Assembly: GCA_015075365.1 (NCBI GenBank)
Contig: JABTUN010000001.1
Coordinates: 1,488,001 to 1,552,000 of the forward strand
Length of the DNA: 64,000 bases
Direction of reading: 5' to 3'
Origin: Verrucomicrobiaceae bacterium
Lineage (GTDB): Bacteria; Verrucomicrobiota; Verrucomicrobiia; Verrucomicrobiales; Verrucomicrobiaceae
Shown: piece after piece, positions 8,349 through 17,227 of the stretch
Position numbering within the stretch: the stretch's first letter is position 1
Layout: the number at the start of each line of letters is the position of its first letter
Notes under the pieces: model-generated
What the model saw: only the letters and a program-made list of their open reading frames with translations
Told to the model about the DNA's origin: nothing
The model's database searches: none
Program-made: the position numbers and the translations under genes

Positions 8349-9462
8349 GACCCCGCTCCACCGCCATCGCAATGCCCATGCCGCCGCCGATGCACAGGCT
8401 GGCGATGCCGCGCTGGTAGTTCTTGTCCTCCATGAGATGCAGCAGCGTCACCAGCACGCGCGCGCCACTGGCACCGATGGGATGCCCCAGCGCGATGGCT
8501 CCTCCGCGTTGGTTCAGCCTTTCCAAGTCGAGATTCAGCTCACGCACGCAGCCGAGCGTCTGCACGGCGAAGGCCTCGTTGATCTCCACGGCATCGACTT
8601 CATCGAGTTTCCAACCTGTTTTGGCCAGAACGGCCTGAATCGCCCCCACAGGCCCAAGGCCCATGAGCGCAGGATCGCAGCCCACCGCCGCCGTGGCGAC
8701 GATGCGCGCGCGCGGTGTCATTCCGGCCGTTTCAGGGCCCAAAACGACCAAAGCGGCCCCGTCATTGATGCCCGAGGCATTTCCAGCCGTCACCGTGCCT
8801 TCTTTGCGAAACGCCGGTTTCAGCTTCGCCAACGATTCGACCGTGGTGTCGGCCCGCGGATGCTCGTCGCGCACCACCTCGGCCACGCTGATGATTTCCC
8901 GGGTGAAATCAGCCGCGGCGGCCCGCTGCTGGCTCAGCGCGGCGAACTCGTCCTGCTGCGCGCGGGTGATGCCGTGCTTGTCCGCGATGCGCTCCGCTGT
9001 CTCGCCCATGCCGATGCACAGCAGAGGATCACACAGTCCATCGACGAACATGGCGTCCTGCATCGCGGAATCGCCGAGTTTCTTCCCAAAACGCAGATCG
9101 GTGACGTAATGCGGCGCGCGGCTCATCACCTCCACGCCGCCGGCCAGCACAAACTCGCTCTCGCCGCTCGCAATGGCCGCCGCGCCGAGCGCCACGGCCT
9201 TCAATGACGAACCGCAGGCCATGTTCACCGTGTAAGCAGGCACTTCCTGTGAAAGCCCGAGCTTCAACGCGAGCTGCCGCGCCACATTCATGCCGCTGCC
9301 TGCCTGGAGCACCTGGCCCAGGATGACCTGATCCATCTTCGCGCCGAGGCGCATGCCCTTGCCGAGCGCAGCGGCGAGCTCCGCCGCCGGCAGGTCTTTG
9401 AATCCGCCGCCGAATCTGCCGATGGCGGTGCGCTTTGCTTCGTAGATATGGACAGGTCTCAT
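8344..9462 (-). CDS. Acetyl-CoA C-acetyltransferase (thiolase)
   Basis: The 372-residue enzyme is a thiolase that joins or splits acetyl-CoA and acyl-CoA units. All catalytic landmarks are present: Cys83 in NMACGSS as acyl-accepting nucleophile, NEAFA, His327 in GHPIGASG and Cys357 in CIGGGMG. It is slightly shorter than the usual 390 residues; the loss appears to be in the N-terminal third. It overlaps the CoA-transferase gene by 4 bases (ATGA-type coupling: start at 9462, upstream stop at 9459), so the two are cotranscribed and translationally coupled. Together they would activate a 3-oxoacid as its CoA ester and cleave it to acetyl-CoA, or run in the reverse direction. Confidence 0.93.
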   Translation of the reverse strand: MRPVHIYEAKRTAIGRFGGGFKDLPAAELAAALGKGMRLGAKMDQVILGQVLQAGSGMNVARQLALKLGLSQEVPAYTVNMACGSSLKAVALGAAAIASGESEFVLAGGVEVMSRAPHYVTDLRFGKKLGDSAMQDAMFVDGLCDPLLCIGMGETAERIADKHGITRAQQDEFAALSQQRAAAADFTREIISVAEVVRDEHPRADTTVESLAKLKPAFRKEGTVTAGNASGINDGAALVVLGPETAGMTPRARIVATAAVGCDPALMGLGPVGAIQAVLAKTGWKLDEVDAVEINEAFAVQTLGCVRELNLDLERLNQRGGAIALGHPIGASGARVLVTLLHLMEDKNYQRGIASLCIGGGMGIAMAVERGR

Positions 9463-10895
9463 ACAAGGGGTTGGAACTCCATTTGATCGAGCACATCGCG
9501 CTGCAAATCCAGCCCGGGAGTGACCTCGGCGAGCCGCAGGCCCTGCGCGGTCAGCTCAAACACCGCGCGCTCGGTCACATAGAGCACCTGCTGGCCGCGC
9601 GCGATGGCGGAGGGGCCGTGGAAGCACACATGCTGGATGCGCTTCACAAATTTCGCGTTCTCCTTCGCGCGGAAAGTGCAGCAGAACACCAGCCGCTTCG
9701 CGCTTTGCGCGATGTTCACAAAGCCGCCGACGCCCGCGAAGCGACCGGCGAAGCTGGCGACGTTCACACTGCCCTCCGCGTCGATCTCCACCGCGCCGAG
9801 CACGGCGATGTCGATGCCACCGCCGTCGTAGAAGTCGAACTGCGCCGGCTGGTCGATGATGGCCTCCGGAAAGTGGCTGCAGCCAAAGCTGAGCCCTGAT
9901 GCGGGCACGCCGCCGATGGGCCCGCTCTCCACGGTGAGCGTGAACTCGCCCAAACGGCCCGTTTCCGCCGCCACCATCGCCACCGCCTCCGGCAGGCCGA
10001 TGCCGAGGTTCACGATGTCGCCCTTCCGGATCTCCCGCAGCGCGCGCGCGCCGATGCGCTTGCGCTCCGACTCCGGCATCAGCGGCAGCTCGAAGCCGCC
10101 AGGATTCGTCACGACGAACTCCTCGTTGAAAACCTCGCCAAACGTCTGGTCATGCATCACGCCGCCGCTGGTGACGATGTAATCCACCAGCACGCCCGGC
10201 ACGCGCACCGACTTCGGATCCGTGATTTGGTCCACCAAGCCCTCCACTTGCGCGATCACGATGCCGCCGTGGTTTTTCGCCGCCTGCGCCATCGGCAGCA
10301 CCTCGCTGATGAGCCCCTCGGCATCCATGCTCAGATTGCCGCGCGCATCCGCATAGGTGGCGCGAATCAGCGCCACATGGATCGGCATCGGCTTGTAGCG
10401 CAGCCACGTTTTGCCATCGAGCTCGATGCGCTCGACCAGTTCCTCCGTCGTGCGCGCATTGAGCCGCCCGCCGCCGTTCACCGGATCGATGAACGTGTTC
10501 AAACCGACCTGTGTGATCACGCCGGGCCGTTTCGCGGCGATTTCTCGCGTCAGCACGCTCAGCACGCCCTGCGGCATGTTGTAGGCCTCGACCTCGTTTG
10601 CCAGCGCCAGCGCGCCGAGCTTCGGCGCGAGGTTCCAGTGCCCGCCGATGATGCGTTTGAGCAATCCGGCATGCGCCAGATGATTCAATCCACGCTCACC
10701 ACGGTCCCCCTGCCCAGCGCAGTAGTAGAGCGTGAGATCCCGCGGCGTCCCCGTCCCCAAAAACCGCCGTTCCAGCGCCACTGTGAGCAATTCCGGATGC
10801 CCCGCGCCGACAAACCCGCCCACGGCCACCGTGGCACCGCGTGGGATGGCCGCCACCGCGGCATCTGCTGTCGAAAGAAGGGCTGGGGCTCGCAT
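9459..10895 (-). CDS. Acetate/3-oxoacid CoA-transferase (YdiF/propionate CoA-transferase type)
   Basis: This 478-residue enzyme is a fused alpha-beta family I CoA-transferase. The N-terminal half shows VAVGGFVGAGHPELL near residues 24-38 and the C-terminal half shows GDIVNLGIGLPEAV followed by the catalytic glutamate Glu323 in TVESGPIGG, which forms the glutamyl-CoA thioester. The ATG at 10895 is preferred over an in-frame extension to 11015, since MRAPALLSTADAAVAAIPRGATV matches the usual N-terminus. It is translationally coupled to the thiolase gene by a 4-base overlap. The pair suggests acetoacetate or propionate/acetate interconversion in the cytoplasm. Confidence 0.9.
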   Translation of the reverse strand: MRAPALLSTADAAVAAIPRGATVAVGGFVGAGHPELLTVALERRFLGTGTPRDLTLYYCAGQGDRGERGLNHLAHAGLLKRIIGGHWNLAPKLGALALANEVEAYNMPQGVLSVLTREIAAKRPGVITQVGLNTFIDPVNGGGRLNARTTEELVERIELDGKTWLRYKPMPIHVALIRATYADARGNLSMDAEGLISEVLPMAQAAKNHGGIVIAQVEGLVDQITDPKSVRVPGVLVDYIVTSGGVMHDQTFGEVFNEEFVVTNPGGFELPLMPESERKRIGARALREIRKGDIVNLGIGLPEAVAMVAAETGRLGEFTLTVESGPIGGVPASGLSFGCSHFPEAIIDQPAQFDFYDGGGIDIAVLGAVEIDAEGSVNVASFAGRFAGVGGFVNIAQSAKRLVFCCTFRAKENAKFVKRIQHVCFHGPSAIARGQQVLYVTERAVFELTAQGLRLAEVTPGLDLQRDVLDQMEFQPLV

Positions 10896-11011
10896 GAAGG
10901 CCGGATGTGTATCCCGCGCGCGCCATCTGGCACCCAAAAAGTTCCCGCGCCGCCCCGGGGGGAGAGAGCAGCGCGGGAGTCTCCAAGGCCGTGCCCACAC
11001 CGGCATCTCGC

Positions 11012-12163
11012 TCACGGCTTCTTGAATTCGATGGCCTTCCTGGCTGCCTGCTCGCGCACGGCGGTGACAATGGCCCGGTCGAGTGTGTCGTCCGCGCCCG
11101 TTTCCTTTGCCTTCGCGGCGATGAACGCTTCGCGCGCCTCGTTGAGCTTTTTGATCTCGGCCTGCAGCTTCGCGCGCTCCGCTGCCTTCTGGTCAATGTA
11201 GGACTGGCGCTCCCCGGGCTTCAAGTCGCGAAGCTCCTTCGGCAGCTCCTCCTCTCTCACGGACTCGATTTTCACGCCGTCCTTTTTGCAGGCATCGACC
11301 AGATCCCAGGTGCTGTTCTTGTAGTTGCCGGAGACCTTGGTCAGCGCGCGCTGCACAGATGCGCCCGCGGCGCTGAACTGGTCCGCGTTGGCATCCTGGG
11401 CCGCCTGGTTCGCCGCGCCGCGCGCGCCGTCCTTGCCGTAGCCGACGTAGGTGCGGTTGATCTCGATGCTCAGGCGCAGGATCTCCTTGTCCTGCGGCGC
11501 GTCGATGTGCGCGACGGCCTTGTCTTGATCGATCGTGAGGAAGCGGCCCTCGGCAAGCATCGCGCCCTTTTTCCAGCCGCCATTCTCACCGGCGTGACGG
11601 TCTCCACAGTGGATCGTGTTGATGACGATGCCCTTCTCGATGGCGGCCTTGCAGCTTTTGTCCGGCACGACAGGCCCCTGGGTGAAGGGTTCGTTGCCCG
11701 CGATGAAGATGGCCTTGTAGGTCGTGCTGCTGCCGTCCCAGTCGAGTTTGTCGAGCGCCTCCTGGATCACCGCGCCGCAGTACTCGTCACCGCCGTTGGT
11801 GGTGAGCTTGAAAAGCTCCTCGGACACCTTGTCGAGGTCGCGCGTGAAAGGCAGCACGCGGCGGATGTAGTTTTTGGTCACGCTGAGGCGCGCGTTGCCG
11901 TATTCATAGAGCGCGACCTGCACGACGGGCTTCTTGTCGCCCTGCTTCGCGTCGTTGAACTCGTTCACGATCTTCCAAAGCTGGCTTTTCGCCTGCCCGA
12001 TCAGTCCGTCCATGCTGTTGCTGGTGTCCAGCAGGATGGCGATTTGCACGGGCGCCTCGTCCTTCGAGAGTTTGTTGTCCCCGGCCTCCTCTTTCGCGAT
12101 CAGCGGCGCGGCGGCGAGGGTGAGCAGGGCGAGGGCGGGGAAAAAGAGATGGGGTGTTTTCAT
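11012..12163 (-). CDS. Secreted von Willebrand factor A domain protein
   Basis: The 383-residue protein has a signal peptide (MKTPHLFFPALALLTLAAAPLIA), so it acts in the periplasm or outside. A VWA domain starts near residue 38, with the metal-ion-dependent adhesion site DTSNS at Asp46, Ser48 and Ser50, and further landmarks TTNGGDEYCG and AIFIAGNEPF typical of the fold. After about residue 215 it becomes helical and charged (PKELRDLKPGERQSYIDQKAAERAKLQAEIKKLNEAREA), probably a coiled coil. VWA proteins bind protein ligands through Mg2+; no partner gene is visible. The start is chosen for the leader; the frame extends upstream without good support. Confidence 0.83.
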   Translation of the reverse strand: MKTPHLFFPALALLTLAAAPLIAKEEAGDNKLSKDEAPVQIAILLDTSNSMDGLIGQAKSQLWKIVNEFNDAKQGDKKPVVQVALYEYGNARLSVTKNYIRRVLPFTRDLDKVSEELFKLTTNGGDEYCGAVIQEALDKLDWDGSSTTYKAIFIAGNEPFTQGPVVPDKSCKAAIEKGIVINTIHCGDRHAGENGGWKKGAMLAEGRFLTIDQDKAVAHIDAPQDKEILRLSIEINRTYVGYGKDGARGAANQAAQDANADQFSAAGASVQRALTKVSGNYKNSTWDLVDACKKDGVKIESVREEELPKELRDLKPGERQSYIDQKAAERAKLQAEIKKLNEAREAFIAAKAKETGADDTLDRAIVTAVREQAARKAIEFKKP

Positions 12164-12233
12164 AACAGCCCCAGTCTGCCCGCGTCCGCCCGCCTGTCTG
12201 TAAAGCGGCTGTAAACGATGAGCGAACGACGGC

Positions 12234-12995
12234 TCAGCCTCTCCACCCGCCATTGATCTCGATCGTCTGGCCGGTGACGTAGCTGGCCAGGGGAGAGCAG
12301 AGGAAGAGCACGACATTCGCGACCTCGTCCGTGGTGCCGAAGCGGTTCAGCGGCACGTTTTTGAGCATCTCGGCGCGCACGGACTCGGGGATCGTGGCGG
12401 CCATGCTGGTGTCGATCACGCCGGGGGCGATGGCGTTGGCGCGGATGTTCTTTTTCGCGGCCTCGCGGCTGAGCACGCGCATCATGGCCTGCACGCCGGC
12501 CTTGGCGGAGGCATAGTTTGCCTGGCCGAAGAAGCCCTGGATGGCCGCGATGCTGCCAAAACTCACGATGGCACCGCCCTCGCGCATGATCTCCAGCGCG
12601 TGCTTGCAGCAGTAAAACACGCCGCTGAGGTTCACGCCGATGACCGCGTCCCATTCCTCATAGCTCATCTTGGCGATGGTGCGGTCCTTGATGATGGCGG
12701 CGTTGTTCACCAGGTAGTCGAGCCCGCCGTGACGCGCCTGGACCTCCGCGATCATCGTTTTGACCTGCTCTGGCTCCGCGACATTGGCCGCCGCAATGCT
12801 GGCGCTGTCGGTTCGGATCAAATTCAGCTCGTCCGCGATAGCTTGCGCATCCGCCGTGGTGCCCGGGGTGCCGAGGTGATTGATGACAACATTCGCGCCC
12901 GCGCGGTGAAACGTGCGTGCAACCTGCGCCCCAATGCCCTGGGACGCACCCGTGATGAGGGCGGTTTTGCCCTTGAGGTCGATAGCGATGCTCAT
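12234..12995 (-). CDS. SDR-family oxidoreductase (3-oxoacyl reductase-like)
   Basis: This 253-residue short-chain dehydrogenase/reductase carries the nucleotide-binding TGASQGIG at residues 15-22, NNAA at 97-100, Asn122, and the catalytic Ser148-Tyr161-Lys165 set in YASAK. The C-terminus VTGQTIEINGGWRG is typical of the FabG-like subgroup that reduces 3-oxoacyl thioesters or related ketones with NAD(P)H. The ATG at 12995 gives the standard N-terminus MSIAIDLKGKTALITG. It ends 70 bases before the VWA gene starts and begins 1 base after the stop of the Uma2 gene, so it may share a transcript with Uma2. The true substrate is unknown. Confidence 0.9.
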   Translation of the reverse strand: MSIAIDLKGKTALITGASQGIGAQVARTFHRAGANVVINHLGTPGTTADAQAIADELNLIRTDSASIAAANVAEPEQVKTMIAEVQARHGGLDYLVNNAAIIKDRTIAKMSYEEWDAVIGVNLSGVFYCCKHALEIMREGGAIVSFGSIAAIQGFFGQANYASAKAGVQAMMRVLSREAAKKNIRANAIAPGVIDTSMAATIPESVRAEMLKNVPLNRFGTTDEVANVVLFLCSPLASYVTGQTIEINGGWRG

Positions 12996-12996
12996 G

Positions 12997-13572
12997 TCAG
13001 GCTGCGGCGATTCCGGTGAACAAATCGGTGACGTTGACGCTGACTCCGGGCAAGGAGCCGCATTCGAGCACGCCACCTTCGGCAACGCGAAGCTGCGTCT
13101 GGTAGTGGCCGTCCACCGGATCGCGATAGACCTCGATGCACTTCTCCGCGCCGTTCAGAAGCCAGAACTCCGCCACGCCAGCCTCCGCATACACATCCGC
13201 CATCTCGCGGTCTTCGTGAAGCGTGGTGATGGCCACCTCGACGACGAGAAGCGCGGTGGCGGGATGTTCAGCATAGTCCGCCCTTCGGCCGGGCACGATC
13301 GAGATGTCAGGCTCGGGTTCCGAATCCGTCAGTGTGAGAGGCGCCTCCTGCCGGATCCAGCAAGGGCCTTTGATAACCGCACGCAGATACTCGATCAGCG
13401 CGTCGGTCAGCTTCGTATGAAGAATGGACTTGCTCATTTTTTCGACAATCACGCCCCGGATCAGCTCCGCGCGCTCAGGAGCCAGGCCGCTGGCGATCAT
13501 TTGATGCCATGCCTTCACGGACAGCGGCATCGCCCGCCGCTGAAAACCAGGTTTGCTCAAGATGGAGACCAT
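12997..13572 (-). CDS. Uma2-family (DUF820) restriction-endonuclease-like protein
   Basis: The 191-residue protein matches the Uma2/DUF820 family of PD-(D/E)xK-fold nucleases, whose physiological role is unclear. Recognisable landmarks are ELIRGVIVEKMS near residues 36-47, EPDISIV with Pro88-Asp89, and LLVVEVAITTLHEDREMADVYAEAGVAEFWLLN at about 108-140, with Glu112. In most relatives a lysine follows the DR pair at about position 125; here the segment reads DREMADVYAEAG, so a basic residue appears missing and activity is uncertain. The stop is 1 base from the start of the downstream SDR gene. It is divergent from the oligopeptide-binding lipoprotein gene. Confidence 0.8.
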   Translation of the reverse strand: MVSILSKPGFQRRAMPLSVKAWHQMIASGLAPERAELIRGVIVEKMSKSILHTKLTDALIEYLRAVIKGPCWIRQEAPLTLTDSEPEPDISIVPGRRADYAEHPATALLVVEVAITTLHEDREMADVYAEAGVAEFWLLNGAEKCIEVYRDPVDGHYQTQLRVAEGGVLECGSLPGVSVNVTDLFTGIAAA

Positions 13573-13645
13573 GAGGCGAGTTTATCGGCTGGGGTGAAAA
13601 GTAGCAAGCATTCTCACCGGAGTCTGTGCTAGCTTGAGCGTAAAC

Positions 13646-15214
13646 ATGCGCCCCAGTTTCTGTTTTCTGCCTCTCATGCTCTGCCTTGCCGCCTGCGGCC
13701 CGGCGGAGCCGCGCGCGGACCTCGTTTTCATCCAGAGCGCGGAACCGGAGACGATCGATCCCACCATCGTGTCGGACCAGGTGAGCATGCGCATCTCGTC
13801 CTCGCTTTTCGAGGGCCTGTGCCGGTTCAATGACCGCGGAAAACCAGAGCCTGGCATGGCGGAGCGCTGGGAGGTGTCCGAGGACCGCAAGGCCTATGTG
13901 TTCCACCTGCGCGCGGGCGTGAAATGGACGGACGGAGCCCCCGTAACGGCGCACGATTTCGTGGAGTCATGGATTCGCGCGCTGCGGCCGGAAACCGGGT
14001 CGGACTACACCAGCCTGCTGCATGTCGTTCGTGGTGGGAAAGACTTCACAGAGGGAAAAGCGACCGATCCTGCCAGCGTCGGCGTGCGTGCCATGGACGA
14101 GCGTACGCTGGAGGTCGTGCTGGAGAATCCCACGCCCTACTTCATCGACCTGTGTGCCTTCCAGACCTTCGCGCCGGTGCCGATGCAGGCGGTTGAGAAG
14201 CACGGCACCGCCTGGATCAAACCGGCGCACATCATCAACAACGGCGCCTATTTGCTCGAATCGTGGCGCATCGACGACCGCATCCGGCTGAAGAAAAATC
14301 CGGCCTACTGGGACGCCGCGAACGTCAAGATGGCCACCGTGGAGGTGCGGCCCGTACAGGACGCGAACACGGCGCTGAACTTCTTCCACACCGGCCAGTG
14401 CGATCTCATGATGGACAAGGGCATGATGCCACCCACGCTCGTTCACAAGCTGAAGCAGCAGCCCTGGTTTCACACCGGGCCGTTCCTCGGCACCTGGTTC
14501 ATCCGCATCAACACCACCCGGCCGCCCTTCACCGACCCGCGTGTGCGCCAGGCCTTCGCGCTGGCCGTGGACAAGCGCCGCATCGTCGAAAACATCACAC
14601 AGCTCGGCGAAACACCCGCCTGGGGTGTCACGCCGCCCGGCGCGGGTCAAAACTACCAGCCGCCGCCCGGCCTTGACTACAATCCCGTCAAAGCGCGCGA
14701 GCTGCTGGCCGCCGCAGGCTTTAAGGATGGCAAGGGCTTCCCGCTCGTCGAATACCTCTACATTCCGCTGCCCATCGAGCGAAACATCGCCGTCGAACTC
14801 CAGGCCATGTGGCAGAAGAATCTCGGCGTGACGGTCAATTTGAAGAAGCAGGAGCAAAAAATCTGGCTCAGCAGCATGCGCAGCCTCGATTACCACCTGT
14901 GCCGCAGCTCATGGGTGGGCGACTACAACGACCCGAGCACCTTCCTCGACATGTTTCTGGCGGAAAGCGGCAACAACCGCACCGGCTGGAAAAGCAGCGA
15001 CTACGACGGCCTCATGTCCGCCGCCGCGCGCGAGCCCGACTTGACGAAGCGGAACCAAATCTTCGCCCAGGCTGAGAAGATGCTCATCACCGACGAGGCG
15101 GTGGTGCTGCCGGTTTATTACTACGTCGGCGTGCAGTTCTACCACGACCGTCTCACCGGCGTGCAGCCCAATCTCATCGACGATCACCCCTTCCGCTGCA
15201 TGGCGTGGAAGTGA
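13646..15214 (+). CDS. Oligopeptide-binding lipoprotein of an ABC importer (OppA-like)
   Basis: This 522-residue solute-binding protein belongs to family 5 (OppA/DppA). The leader MRPSFCFLPLMLCLAACG has a lipobox with Cys17, so the mature protein is a lipoprotein anchored to a membrane. The mature domain starts with SAEPETIDPTIVSDQVSMRISSSLFEGLCRFN and AERWEVSEDRKAYVFHLR, which are family hallmarks. An in-frame TTG lies 12 bases upstream but the ATG is preferred. No permease or ATPase genes follow in the window, so it is an orphan binding protein that presumably works with transporters elsewhere. Ligand is inferred as peptide from family only. Confidence 0.88.
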   Translation: MRPSFCFLPLMLCLAACGPAEPRADLVFIQSAEPETIDPTIVSDQVSMRISSSLFEGLCRFNDRGKPEPGMAERWEVSEDRKAYVFHLRAGVKWTDGAPVTAHDFVESWIRALRPETGSDYTSLLHVVRGGKDFTEGKATDPASVGVRAMDERTLEVVLENPTPYFIDLCAFQTFAPVPMQAVEKHGTAWIKPAHIINNGAYLLESWRIDDRIRLKKNPAYWDAANVKMATVEVRPVQDANTALNFFHTGQCDLMMDKGMMPPTLVHKLKQQPWFHTGPFLGTWFIRINTTRPPFTDPRVRQAFALAVDKRRIVENITQLGETPAWGVTPPGAGQNYQPPPGLDYNPVKARELLAAAGFKDGKGFPLVEYLYIPLPIERNIAVELQAMWQKNLGVTVNLKKQEQKIWLSSMRSLDYHLCRSSWVGDYNDPSTFLDMFLAESGNNRTGWKSSDYDGLMSAAAREPDLTKRNQIFAQAEKMLITDEAVVLPVYYYVGVQFYHDRLTGVQPNLIDDHPFRCMAWK

Positions 15215-15388
15215 CGGCGCGCTCAATCGGCGGAGATGAACAATGCGCGATCAGGCAGGCTCCTCCGCGCACGGCATAAGGCCTGATGCCCGATTTTCCA
15301 GCGCTGCCAGCCGCGGTGAAGAAAAATAAGGGCCTGAAGGGCAGCAGAGGCCGCGTCATCCAGCAGATGTGCCAGTCATTGGCGGTTC

Positions 15389-15586
15389 TCAAGTAGCTGC
15401 GCTGTGGCCATGGAGCCGCCCCAACAGCTCACGGTCCACCTGGCTGATGATTCTTCGCCGCCGCAGCCAGCGGGATAGCCATGAGCAGGCGCGAAGCTCT
15501 CGCTCGTGCTGCGCGAGCCGTTCTTCGATGAGCCGGGCACGCTCTTCGAAGTGATGGAAACCGTCGCAGATGATGCGGGTGGTCAT
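15389..15586 (-). CDS. Possible small hypothetical protein
   Basis: A 65-residue frame (MTTRIICDGFHHFEERARLIEERLAQHERELRACSW...) with a highly charged helical N-terminal half and an arginine cluster RWLRRRR. It lies upstream of nothing recognisable and 30 bases before the DUF1501 stop. It could be real because the helical pattern is amphipathic, but codon statistics cannot be checked by eye. The gap 15215-15388 beside it holds nothing that I recognise. Confidence 0.3.
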   Translation of the reverse strand: MTTRIICDGFHHFEERARLIEERLAQHERELRACSWLSRWLRRRRIISQVDRELLGRLHGHSAAT

Positions 15587-15591
15587 GCGAA

Positions 15592-15612
15592 GACGGGCTG
15601 AAGCCCGAACTA
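15592..15612 (-). repeat. Palindromic repeat, family A, half element
   Basis: The reverse complement begins GTAGTTCGGGCTTCAGCCCG, identical to the first half of the in-frame elements at 25215 and 30913. It lies just past the 3' end of the DUF1501 gene and can form a hairpin with CGGGCT/AGCCCG arms, so it may also act as a transcription terminator there. Confidence 0.7.
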
Positions 15613-15616
15613 CAAA

Positions 15617-17086
15617 CTACGCAAACAGCTTCGTGACCGGCTTCGCCTTCACCAGCTCGCGGGGCTGGTTGAGGTGGTTGTAGACGATGGTTTCGGGGTC
15701 GATGCCGACGCTGTGGTAGATCGTGGCGAGGAGTTCCATCGGGTGGACGGCGTCTTCGGTCGGGGCGGAGCCGGTTTTGTCGGATTTGCCGTGGACGTAG
15801 CCGCGCTTGATGCCGGCACCGCCGATGACGGCGGTGTAGCAGTAGGGCCAGTGGTCACGACCGTCGGCGCTGTTGCCGTTGCCGGAGGTGGAGACGCCTT
15901 TTTCAGGGCTGCGGCCGAATTCGCCGAGGGCGACGACGAGCGTTTCGTCAAGCAGGCCGGAGGCGTCGAGGTCTTCAAAGAGGGCGCTGAGGCCTTGGTC
16001 GAGCATCGGGCCGGATTTGCCCTTCATGCGCTCGGTGAGGCCGACGTGGTGGTCCCACGAGTGATTGTCGGAGTTGGCGACTTTCGGCCAGATGACTTCG
16101 ACGACGCGGGTGCCGGCTTCGAGCAGGCGACGGGCGAGGAGGCAGCTTTGACCGAAGGTGTTGCGGCCGTAGCGATCACGCAGCTTGGCGGGTTCGCGAT
16201 CGAGCGCGAAGGCATCGCGGGCGCGGCCGCTGGAGATGAGGTTCAAAGCCTGGTTGTAGTAGCTGTCGAGGCTCATGTCCTTCGTGGCAGCCTCGATGAC
16301 GGGCATCTGGTCGTTGATGGCATCGCGGAGCTTGGCGCGGCGCTCAAGGCGCACGCTGAAGAGATCGGGGCGCAGTTGCAGGTCGTCGATCTTGATGCGG
16401 TCCATCTTGCCCATGTCGAGGTCGTCGCCATCGGGGAAGAGGGTGTAGGGATCGTAGGCCTTGCCGAGGAAGCCCGCGCCGCCGCCTTTGCCGACGACAT
16501 TGGATTCCTGCAAGGGACGCGGGAGCTGCACGAAGGGCAGCATGGGCTCCTGCGGTGGCTTGAGGCGGATGATGTTGGAGCCGAAGTTCGGGAAGTCCTT
16601 CGCGTTCGGCGGTTCGAGCTGGCCGGAGGGGCTCACCTTGTCCGTCGTGTAGCCGGTCATGATCTGGTAGATCGCGGCGGTGTGGTTGAAGAGCCCGTTC
16701 GGCGTGTAGCTCATCGAATTGATCATGGTGAACTTGTCGTTCACCTTCGCGAGCTGCGGGAGGATCTCGGTGAAGTGCTTGCCGGGGACCTTCGTCGGGA
16801 TGGTTTTGAAAGCGGAGCGCACCTTGTCTGGCACGTTTTCCTTCGGGTCCCACAGGTCGAGGTGCGACGGGCCGCCCTGGAGATAGATCATGAGGACGTG
16901 CTTCGCTTTGCCCCAGCCAGCGCGGCCGGCGTTCGGCGAGGTGTTGGCCATGGCCTGACCGCGGAGAATGTTGTTGAGCGTGAGGCCCATGATGCCCGCG
17001 CCACCGACACGCAAAATGTCACGGCGGCTGCTGCCGAGATGGTTGTCACAAAGGTCTTTGCCGGGGACTCCAGGGATGCGGAACAT
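15617..17086 (-). CDS. DUF1501 (sulfatase-fold) secreted protein
   Basis: The 489-residue protein belongs to the DUF1501 family, abundant in planctomycetes and verrucomicrobia, with an alkaline-phosphatase/sulfatase-like fold. The N-terminus [19 protein letters not shown] is a twin-arginine-type export signal. Landmarks are [20 protein letters not shown] near residues 64-83, [33 protein letters not shown] and [17 protein letters not shown]. In these bacteria DUF1501 genes often neighbour DUF1549/1553 or propeller-cytochrome genes, and here the next gene on the same strand (17228-19720) is such a cytochrome protein, 141 bases upstream. Biochemical function is unestablished. Confidence 0.9.
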   Translation of the reverse strand: MFRIPGVPGKDLCDNHLGSSRRDILRVGGAGIMGLTLNNILRGQAMANTSPNAGRAGWGKAKHVLMIYLQGGPSHLDLWDPKENVPDKVRSAFKTIPTKVPGKHFTEILPQLAKVNDKFTMINSMSYTPNGLFNHTAAIYQIMTGYTTDKVSPSGQLEPPNAKDFPNFGSNIIRLKPPQEPMLPFVQLPRPLQESNVVGKGGGAGFLGKAYDPYTLFPDGDDLDMGKMDRIKIDDLQLRPDLFSVRLERRAKLRDAINDQMPVIEAATKDMSLDSYYNQALNLISSGRARDAFALDREPAKLRDRYGRNTFGQSCLLARRLLEAGTRVVEVIWPKVANSDNHSWDHHVGLTERMKGKSGPMLDQGLSALFEDLDASGLLDETLVVALGEFGRSPEKGVSTSGNGNSADGRDHWPYCYTAVIGGAGIKRGYVHGKSDKTGSAPTEDAVHPMELLATIYHSVGIDPETIVYNHLNQPRELVKAKPVTKLFA

Positions 17087-17227
17087 GACGTGCGAGGGGT
17101 GAAGGTTAGCTCAAAATCAGCGGCGAATACGACAAGCGATGGGCATTCTTGCCATTCCGGGGCCAGTTTACCGACCAGCGGCGGGAAAGTCCATGCCCGC
17201 GACGGGATCACTCCGCAGCCAGGTCCG

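Noticed and set aside
15174..15392. Minus-strand 72-codon frame next to the lipoprotein gene end
   Set aside because: The sequence shows no hydrophobic or helical pattern and partly overlaps the lipoprotein gene; not supported as a gene.
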